A program made the translations under genes and the position numbers. Below are positions 1 to 4,659 of a DNA stretch of 7,214 nt, one piece after another. The DNA comes from Acetobacteraceae bacterium (GTDB lineage: Bacteria > Pseudomonadota > Alphaproteobacteria > Acetobacterales > Acetobacteraceae), in the NCBI GenBank assembly GCA_003164305.1, contig PLSZ01000073.1:323-7536 (forward strand), in the 5' to 3' direction. The first letter of the stretch is position 1. Each line of letters opens with the position of its first letter. The notes under the pieces are model-generated. The model was not told the DNA's origin and searched no databases. It worked only from the letters and a program-made list of their open reading frames with translations.

Positions 1-150
1 GGCGCTTCCGTGGGTGTCGGCGGCTCGGCCAATCTTCTGGTTGGCGGCTCGCGCCACGAAATCTCACTGCAGCCGCTGAGCGTCGAGGGCCAGAAAGGCC
101 TGAACGTCGCCGCCGGCATCGCCGAGATCAAGCTGCGGCCCGCGGGCTAA
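1..150 (+). CDS. DUF992 family protein, C-terminal 49 residues (5' end outside window)
   Basis: The first base begins an open frame that ends at a TAA at 148-150. The 49 visible residues start GASVGVGGSANLLVGGS and continue with ISLQPLSVEGQKGLNVAAGI, then end in EIKLRPAG. The glycine-rich run, then SLQPLSVEGQ, then GLNVAAG is the usual C-terminal signature of DUF992 proteins, small exported alphaproteobacterial proteins of unknown function (family knowledge). The signal peptide and N-terminal half lie outside the window, so export cannot be confirmed here. The gene converges on the amidohydrolase at 331, with two hairpins between them. Family assignment is by memory of the motif; the function is unknown. 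Confidence 0.72.
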   Translation, partial: GASVGVGGSANLLVGGSRHEISLQPLSVEGQKGLNVAAGIAEIKLRPAG

Positions 151-199
151 GGCGACGGTCAACAATAAACGAGTCGTCTGACGAACCATCGTATATCGT

Positions 200-225
200 C
201 ATCCCCGGGCTCGATCCCGGGGATG
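200..225. repeat. GC-rich palindrome, dispersed alphaproteobacterial type
   Basis: CATCCCCGGG (200-209) and CCCGGGGATG (216-225) are perfect 10-base inverted arms around a 6-base spacer. Palindromes of this CATCCCCGGG form are common between genes in alphaproteobacterial genomes (recollection, not searched). It is 50 bases after the DUF992 stop. No T run follows, so it looks more like an interspersed repeat unit than a terminator. Only one copy is in the window. Confidence 0.55.
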
Positions 226-285
226 CCGAGGAAGGACGGTGGTCCGACGCGATCGTGTTTGGGCGTCGCCTAACGTCATTTATCC

Positions 286-326
286 ACACACGCTCCCCGG
301 CTTCGCGCGAAACCGGGGAGCTGTGT
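286..326. terminator. Strong hairpin between convergent genes, likely bidirectional terminator
   Basis: The arms GCTCCCCGGCTTCGC (292-306) and GCGAAACCGGGGAGC (307-321) pair over 15 positions with one mismatch. CACA (287-290) and TGTG (322-325) extend the stem past a single bulged C at 291. The plus-strand side is followed by a moderately T-rich stretch (TGTTGTTTC), which suits termination of the DUF992 transcript. The minus-strand side lies ten bases after the amidohydrolase stop and lacks a T tract, so termination in that direction is less certain. Confidence 0.6.
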
Positions 327-330
327 TGTT

Positions 331-1416
331 TCAGCAATTCAATCGATAGACCCGCCGCGACGTGCCGGCGAAAATCGCGGCTTTTTCATCCGCCGACGCG
401 CCGGCGGCGAGTCGCTTCAGCGCGTTGAACAGCGCCGCGTAGCCGATGCCCATTTTTTCGACCGGGAAGTTGCTTTCCACGACGCAACGGTTGGCGCCGA
501 ACAGGTCGATGCAGGTCTCGACATACGGACGCCACGCGTTCGCCAGCTCCTCCGATGACGGTGGCGCGTCCATCGCCATATAGTCGAACGCGGCCAGCCG
601 CATCATCATGCCGCCGAGTTTCATCGTGACATTCTCGCATTTGGCCAGTTCGGAGATGGACTTTTTCCAATCGGCGAACACCTCGTCGCGTTTCCCCGCG
701 TGACGGCCGTAACCCAACGGGCCGCCGCAGTGTCCCATGATGATGTTGGCGTACGGCAATGATCGCGCCAGGTCGGTGACGTCGGGGATTTGCGGGTGGA
801 AACCCCAGGCATCCAGCGACAGGCCCAGAGCGCTCAATCGCCTCATTCCGGCGCGAAAATCGTCGCGCAGATACAAGCCCGGCTTGATGTCGGGCGCGCT
901 GTTGCCGATGACCGGGTCCGGATCGTAACCGGCGGAGTGACGCACGCCGCGAAACCGGCCGCCGCCGGCCCGGATGTGCGCTTCCAGCACCGGCGTGACC
1001 CAATCGCCGGCGGTCAGATCGGCGTAGCCAACGATCCCCGCGCACACTTTGGTTTCGCCGTAACCACCAGAGTCGCTCATGGCGGCGATGCCCGCCACGA
1101 ACTCGGTTTCGCCGACCGGTTTCATCAAGGGCGGGCCATCTTCGCGATACATCGAATGGCACTGCAGGAACACGCTGCCGACGACGTTATGGCCGGTGGC
1201 GCAATCGGTCAGAAATTCATCGAGAAGATAACGAAATTCCGGCACTTCCCACGATTCGCCGCGCGCGCCGCCGCCACGGCGCTGCCAGAGGTGATGATGC
1301 GTGTCGATGATCGGCAGCTCAGGCTCGATGATTGGCTCCGGCGGCGCTTTCGCGAGCCAGTCTTCGCGCAAAGGAAAGATGCGTCCAAACGCGGTTTTGG
1401 TGGATGGGCCGCTCAT
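331..1416 (-). CDS. Amidohydrolase family 2 metal-dependent hydrolase (COG3618 type)
   Basis: Predicted cytosolic TIM-barrel hydrolase of 361 residues. These enzymes hydrolyse lactones, amides or related bonds on small carboxylates; the substrate here cannot be read. Residues 36-44 (IIDTHHHLW) carry the metal-binding HxH of strand 1. FRGVRHS (155-161), FHPQ (207-210) and IIMGHCGGP (225-233) supply further active-site histidine and arginine positions. CVVESNFP (311-318) is the strand-8 motif, with Asn316 where many family members have the catalytic Asp (SDWP). The ESNFP form is known in this subgroup, so the enzyme need not be dead. The frame stays open to an ATG at 1539, but I chose the ATG at 1416: a GGGAG lies about nine bases upstream, and the 41 residues before it look non-protein. 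The gene is divergent from the MFS transporter at 1559, which suggests a shared substrate. It ends beside a hairpin at 292-321. Confidence 0.9.
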   Translation of the reverse strand: MSGPSTKTAFGRIFPLREDWLAKAPPEPIIEPELPIIDTHHHLWQRRGGGARGESWEVPEFRYLLDEFLTDCATGHNVVGSVFLQCHSMYREDGPPLMKPVGETEFVAGIAAMSDSGGYGETKVCAGIVGYADLTAGDWVTPVLEAHIRAGGGRFRGVRHSAGYDPDPVIGNSAPDIKPGLYLRDDFRAGMRRLSALGLSLDAWGFHPQIPDVTDLARSLPYANIIMGHCGGPLGYGRHAGKRDEVFADWKKSISELAKCENVTMKLGGMMMRLAAFDYMAMDAPPSSEELANAWRPYVETCIDLFGANRCVVESNFPVEKMGIGYAALFNALKRLAAGASADEKAAIFAGTSRRVYRLNC

Positions 1417-1558
1417 CGCCGTTTTCTCCCGATCGGTGGTTGCGGGATTTTTACCATGCGGCGGGCGCGCGGGCCAGGTCTCGCGCACCGCGTGGGGGCG
1501 GCATAGAATCGCGCCAGGCGGCAACCAAGCCGCGATCATTTTGAGGAAGCGGACGCTC
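1417..1558. promoter_or_regulatory. Divergent intergenic region between amidohydrolase and MFS transporter
   Basis: These 142 bases should hold both promoters. I see no convincing -35/-10 pair; TAGAAT at 1504-1509 is a possible plus-strand -10 without a matching -35. CCGATCGG (1429-1436) is a perfect palindrome near the amidohydrolase start. TGGTTGC (1437-1443) and GCAACCA (1521-1527) are inverted 7-base copies 77 bases apart and could be operator half-sites. That is weak evidence in GC-rich DNA. A GAGGAAG at 1543-1549 is the likely ribosome binding site for the transporter. Confidence 0.4.
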
Positions 1559-2722
1559 GTGCGGCCTTGGCTTATTCTCGTCGCTCTGGCGCTCGCCCGG
1601 ATCGGCTTCGGGTATCAATTTCAGAGCGTCGCCACGCTGGGGCCCGACCTGGTACCGCTGTTCCAGCTCAGCTACACCGCTCTGGGCAGTCTGATCGGTG
1701 CTTACATGCTGCCGGGAATGTTCGTCGCGCTGCCGTTGGGATTGTTGGGACGGCGGTTTGGCGATCGACTCGTGCTTGCGTCCGGGCTCGGGCTGATGGT
1801 GGCGGGCGCGGTGGTGGGAGCATTGCCACACGATCTGGCGGGAATCGCGTTTGGGCGGACCGTCGCGGGCGGGGGCGCGGTCGCCATGGCCGTGCTTCAG
1901 GGCAAGGTCATCGCCGATTGGTTTACCGGCCGACGGTTCATGATCGGTATCAGCGTTTCAGTGTGTTCGTATCCCATCGGAGTGGGGCTGGCGCAGCTTG
2001 TGTTGCCGTCGGTAGCGGACATTTACGGTTGGCGGGCGGCATTGATGACCAATGCACTGGCGCCAGGAGCGGCGCTGATCCTGTTCCTGGTCAGCTATCG
2101 TCCGCCGCCCCAGGTTGCCATGCAGCCCCGGCACTTCGCGCTGCCGTCGCGGCGGGAATGTCTGTTATTGATCATCGCGGGGTTGATCTGGACATCGTAC
2201 ACCTCGGGCTATTCCGGCTACACGTCTTACGTGCCGTCGGCGCTGGCGGGACGCGGCGAAAGTCCGGCGATGATTGGGTTGGTGCTGGTGATCGCGACCT
2301 GGGGCAATGTGCCCGCGACGTTGTGGGGCGGCGACCTGGCCGCGCGATTTGGTGGCTTGCCGATTTTCCTCATCGGGACCGGGGCGATCGTGATAGGCAT
2401 GGCGGGAACGGCGCTGAGCGGCGGCGCGGTCTGGTGGGCGATCCTGGTCGGGGTGATCGGGTCGATCCATCCGGGTGTGATCATGGCGGTCGGTACGCTC
2501 TCCGCGCGGCCGGAGCACCGGGCGGTCGGGATGGGGCTGTTTTATTCGCTATATTATCTCGGCGGCTCCTTCGGGCCGGCGTTGTGTGGCTTCACCGCCG
2601 ATCGTATGGGTTCGCCCGCGGGAGGCGTGCTGGCGGCGGCGGCGATCTCCGCGTTCACGGTGCCGATTTTTTTGTTGCACCGTTCGCGGGCACGGCATGA
2701 GATAATGCTGGCGCGAGCGTGA
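1559..2722 (+). CDS. Major facilitator superfamily transporter, CynX/NimT-like
   Basis: Predicted inner-membrane permease of 387 residues, the usual size for a 12-helix MFS protein. Hydrophobic helices follow one another from residue 4 onward. The loop GLLGRRFGDRLVL (61-73) is the family's motif A between helices 2 and 3, and GRTVAGGGAVAMAVLQGKV (99-117) fits helix 4. DWFTGRRF (120-127) is a common cytoplasmic segment in oxalate/cyanate-type permeases. A hydrophilic central loop (about 181-200) separates the halves, and GGDLAARFGG (257-266) is the second-half counterpart of motif A. I chose the GTG at 1559 because GAGGAAG precedes it at about nine bases and residue 4 already enters helix 1. 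TTG at 1541 lacks a good site, and the ATG at 1301 would run through the opposite gene. Substrate unknown; the divergent amidohydrolase suggests a small organic anion or lactone. Confidence 0.88.
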   Translation: MRPWLILVALALARIGFGYQFQSVATLGPDLVPLFQLSYTALGSLIGAYMLPGMFVALPLGLLGRRFGDRLVLASGLGLMVAGAVVGALPHDLAGIAFGRTVAGGGAVAMAVLQGKVIADWFTGRRFMIGISVSVCSYPIGVGLAQLVLPSVADIYGWRAALMTNALAPGAALILFLVSYRPPPQVAMQPRHFALPSRRECLLLIIAGLIWTSYTSGYSGYTSYVPSALAGRGESPAMIGLVLVIATWGNVPATLWGGDLAARFGGLPIFLIGTGAIVIGMAGTALSGGAVWWAILVGVIGSIHPGVIMAVGTLSARPEHRAVGMGLFYSLYYLGGSFGPALCGFTADRMGSPAGGVLAAAAISAFTVPIFLLHRSRARHEIMLARA

Positions 2723-2770
2723 TTGGGCGGCATGGCCGCTGCGTGACGCCGACGGTCCACGATGGTTTGT

Positions 2771-2947
2771 ATGTCGAAATTCGAGATTTTCGCCGTCATC
2801 GCCTTAGCGGCCCTCGCGATCCTGGCGGCCGCTCCACGTATGGAGCGAAGCGCCGCGGGCGCCCAGTTGATGGGCCGATGTTGGGGCTCTCCGGCTGCCG
2901 CGGAATGCTGGCCCAGATGGCGGCGTATGCCTTGGCCGAGCGATTGA
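2771..2947 (+). CDS. Possible small exported or membrane peptide (58 aa), low confidence
   Basis: The frame starts MSKFEIFAVIALAALAILAA, which looks like a genuine signal peptide or single membrane helix: a charged start, about 15 hydrophobic residues, then small residues before PR. The rest is rich in Arg, Trp and Pro, with two cysteines (37 and 46), and does not look conserved. The start is 48 bases after the MFS stop, with only a weak purine-rich site upstream. It may be a small real gene, or the intact first part of a frameshifted one: the +1 frame over about 2890-2949 encodes a helix-like segment (MLAQMAAYALAERLI) before its TGA-TAA stops. I do not recognise it. Confidence 0.22.
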   Translation: MSKFEIFAVIALAALAILAAAPRMERSAAGAQLMGRCWGSPAAAECWPRWRRMPWPSD

Positions 2948-2955
2948 TCTGATAA

Positions 2956-3051
2956 GCGTCAGTTTACAATAAGGATGAACTGCTGGCGGCTCGGGAAGCC
3001 GCGATCGAGCAATACCCACTATCGCTGAAGCGCGAGCCAAGCCGGCCATGA
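2956..3051 (+). pseudogene. Possible gene remnant with protein-like C-terminal segment
   Basis: After the double stop at 2950-2955, the same frame reads ASVYNKDELLAAREAAIEQY and then PLSLKREPSRP before a TGA at 3049-3051. The first part has the residue balance of a real amphipathic helix, unlike most random frames in GC-rich DNA, but it has no start codon. Together with the MLAQMAAYALAERLI segment just before the stops, it could be the tail of a broken gene. Unrecognised; chance cannot be excluded for about 30 codons. Confidence 0.2.
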
Positions 3052-3120
3052 CGGTATTGTGTGTCGCCTTCCGCGATAGCCGGTACTGGTGCCCCGACGA
3101 CGCGTGCATGGTTCGGGATG

Positions 3121-3153
3121 GCTCGAGTGGCCCAGGGTCACCGGGCCACGAGC
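3121..3153. terminator. Hairpin just past the decarboxylase stop, possible terminator
   Basis: GTGGCCC (3127-3133) and GGGCCAC (3143-3149) form a perfect 7-base stem around a 9-base loop. GCTC (3121-3124) and GAGC (3150-3153) extend it past a 2-base bulge. It begins seven bases downstream of the minus-strand TAA at 3160-3162, a normal terminator position for the decarboxylase. No T tract follows in that direction, so it may instead be a stem that protects the 3' end. Confidence 0.45.
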
Positions 3154-3159
3154 GTTCGC

Positions 3160-4290
3160 TTATAAATAATATTCCGCCAACGGTGCGAACCCGTTGAATC
3201 TTTGACTGGCGTAAGTCGTGACATACGCTCCGGTGGATAGCAGTTCCACCCGGTCGCCGGAGGTCAGCGCCATCGGCAGCCGGTAATTCGACTTTTCATA
3301 AAGGATATCGGCGCCGTCACAGGTCGGCCCGGCGATCGCCACCGGACCGGTTTTTCCACCATCGTGCGTGGTCACGATGCGATACCTGATTGCCTCACCT
3401 TCGGTTTCCGCCAGTCCCCCGAAACGGCCAATGTCCAGATACACCCAGCGGATCGGATCGTTTGGTTCACGGCGGCAGACCAGCACGACCTCGGCCGAGA
3501 CAAGGCCGGCATCGCCGACGACGAAACGCCCGGGTTCGATGAACATCTCGGGCAGATTGTTGCCGAAATGCTCAACCATCGCGGTCATGATCGCATCACC
3601 GAACTGGTCGATTTCCGGTACGTCGTCCTTGTAACGAACCGGAAACCCGCCACCGAGATTCATCATCCGCAAATTGACGCCGGCGTTGGTCAGATCGGTG
3701 AACAGCATCGCGACCTTGGCGATCGCGACTTCATAGGCACGCGTGGTGGTTTGCTGGCTGCCGACATGAAACGACAGGCCGTACGGATCGAGGCCGAGTT
3801 GGCCGGCCCGCAGCATCAGCGACTTCGCGTTTTCCACGGTGGTGCCGAACTTACGCGACAAAGGCCAGTCGGCGCCTTCGTTTCCCACCAGGATGCGGCA
3901 ATAGACGCGGGCACCTGGCGCATGCGTCGCTAGTTTCTCCAGTTCCTCGATCGAATCGAACGCGAACAGGGTCACGCCACGCTCGTGCGCCTGACGGATC
4001 GCCGACACCTTCTTAATGGTGTTACCGAAACTGATCGCATCGGGCGAGGCACCGGCGTCGAGACACGCCGCCACTTCTTCGAAGCTCGCGGCATCGAAGA
4101 AGCTCGACAACCCAACAAGACGCTCCAGAATCTGGGGCGCCGGATTGGCTTTGACGGCATAATAGATGCGCGCGAGCGGCAATGTGCGCCGCAGCGCGCG
4201 GAAATTCTCTTCCACGCGGTCCACGTCGAGCACCAGACACGGCGTCGCCGGCTGCTGCTCACGAAGGAATCGGGCGATTTTTGGAGTCAT
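3160..4290 (-). CDS. odc: Type III PLP-dependent ornithine (lysine/ornithine) decarboxylase
   Basis: Cytosolic enzyme that decarboxylates L-ornithine to putrescine, the first step of polyamine synthesis; some alphaproteobacterial members also accept lysine. At 376 residues it has the compact length typical of the alphaproteobacterial group. Fold-type III landmarks in order: YAVKANP (44-50) with the PLP lysine Lys47; the SFHVGSQ segment (173-179) with the ring-stacking histidine His175; GGGFP (213-217) and EPGR (252-255) for phosphate binding; PTCDGAD (322-328) with catalytic Cys324 and Asp325; GAY (354-356) and Tyr360 near the C-terminus. The active site acts across a homodimer (family knowledge). 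The ATG at 4290 fits family starts (MTPKIARFL) and has AGGGGG ten bases upstream. The frame stays open 77 codons further, but that stretch is structured leader rather than protein. Ornithine versus lysine preference cannot be settled from sequence alone. Confidence 0.93.
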   Translation of the reverse strand: MTPKIARFLREQQPATPCLVLDVDRVEENFRALRRTLPLARIYYAVKANPAPQILERLVGLSSFFDAASFEEVAACLDAGASPDAISFGNTIKKVSAIRQAHERGVTLFAFDSIEELEKLATHAPGARVYCRILVGNEGADWPLSRKFGTTVENAKSLMLRAGQLGLDPYGLSFHVGSQQTTTRAYEVAIAKVAMLFTDLTNAGVNLRMMNLGGGFPVRYKDDVPEIDQFGDAIMTAMVEHFGNNLPEMFIEPGRFVVGDAGLVSAEVVLVCRREPNDPIRWVYLDIGRFGGLAETEGEAIRYRIVTTHDGGKTGPVAIAGPTCDGADILYEKSNYRLPMALTSGDRVELLSTGAYVTTYASQRFNGFAPLAEYYL

Positions 4291-4485
4291 CGCACCCGGG
4301 CCCCCTATGTAGCGCCCACCTGTCAAGGCGATGGGCGGAGTTGACGAAACGGTCGAACGAACCAGCGACCAAACGATTGCCAGAACGCTTGACGTCGTTG
4401 CGTAACCACTGAGGGCCAGAGGCACGTGCGTTGCTGCGTGGGGGGTGCACATAGGACCCCTACCCCCTTGATGCAACAGATAATC
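4291..4485 (-). promoter_or_regulatory. Structured decarboxylase mRNA leader, candidate speF-type RNA
   Basis: Read on the minus strand, the 195 bases before the decarboxylase can fold extensively. GTTGC/GCAAC (4473-4477 with 4430-4434) encloses GGGGGT/ACCCCC (4462-4467 with 4441-4446). The loop of that hairpin contains CCTATGT (4449-4455), perfectly complementary to ACATAGG at 4304-4310. The last three bases of that target begin the ribosome binding site AGGGGG (4301-4306). Nearer the gene, GGTCG/CGACC (4366-4370 with 4351-4355) forms a hairpin. GTCAA/TTGAC (4341-4345 with 4322-4326) has a loop whose CGCCCA (4332-4337) pairs with TGGGCG (4313-4318), an H-type pseudoknot. The speF RNA motif is known upstream of alphaproteobacterial ornithine decarboxylase genes, so location and gene match. 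I could not align the sequence to the motif. Pairing at the ribosome binding site suggests translational control, possibly by polyamine or ornithine. Confidence 0.55.
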
Positions 4486-4493
4486 CGCCGTCT

Positions 4494-4527
4494 CGGGGAT
4501 TTTTTCATCGCCATGCGCCAATCCCCG
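4494..4527. repeat. Inverted repeat in the decarboxylase/methyltransferase intergene
   Basis: CGGGGATT (4494-4501) and AATCCCCG (4520-4527) are perfect 8-base inverted arms separated by 18 bases. On the plus strand the left arm runs into a T run (4500-4505). The element lies upstream of the structured leader on the decarboxylase side and about 130 bases before the methyltransferase start. It may be an operator or a weak RNA hairpin. Confidence 0.35.
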
Positions 4528-4577
4528 GCCGATGGCCCCCTTGTCAGGCCCGTTTTCCTTGGTCCATTGACGCGGGC

Positions 4578-4623
4578 GATCCGGGATTATCCCCGGATCA
4601 CTCGGGGTTTCCCTCGATCACTC
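4578..4623. repeat. Inverted repeat plus tandem GATCACTC direct repeats upstream of methyltransferase
   Basis: GATCCGGG (4578-4585) and CCCGGATC (4592-4599) are perfect inverted 8-base arms with a 6-base spacer. Overlapping its right end, GATCACTC occurs at 4596-4603 and again at 4616-4623. The copies are exactly 20 bases apart, about two helical turns, so they face the same side of the DNA. This is typical of operator arrays, but only two copies exist. The cluster ends 36 bases before the methyltransferase ATG. Confidence 0.35.
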
Positions 4624-4659
4624 CGAACTTTCGCTGCAATGCAAAGGAACCAATTCAAG

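Larger units (their letters stand above)
2723..3159. other. 437-base stretch with no convincing gene
   Basis: The region lies between the MFS stop and the decarboxylase stop. It holds only short open frames on either strand, described as separate entries (2771-2947 and 2956-3051). An ATG at 3048 overlaps the stop of the second frame as ATGA and opens a 49-residue frame (first residues MTVLCVAFRDSRYWCPDD). That frame runs antisense into the decarboxylase 3' end and stops at 3197. None has a recognised domain. The open frame on the minus strand over 2804-3109 is rich in Arg, Ser and His and looks like noise. A decayed gene is possible but not shown. Confidence 0.4.

Noticed and set aside
790..1506. 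Long plus-strand open frame opposite the amidohydrolase
   Set aside because: It is the antisense shadow of a well-supported gene in GC-rich DNA, and its translation is Arg/Ala/His-rich with no family motif.
1301..1558. Upstream extension of the MFS frame from the ATG at 1301
   Set aside because: It would overlap the 5' end of the amidohydrolase and the added residues are not protein-like, while GTG 1559 has a ribosome binding site and starts right at helix 1.
4321..4326. TTGACA on the minus strand as a -35 box for the decarboxylase
   Set aside because: The sequence at 17 bases downstream is GGGCCC, not a -10 box, and the TTGAC is better explained as a stem in the leader.
4567..4590. TTGACG and GATTAT as a methyltransferase promoter
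   Set aside because: The spacer is only 12 bases, too short for a sigma-70 type promoter.
4426..4659. Upstream start for the methyltransferase at ATG 4426
   Set aside because: The extra 78 residues run antisense through the decarboxylase leader and lack family similarity, whereas ATG 4660 has AAGGA upstream.
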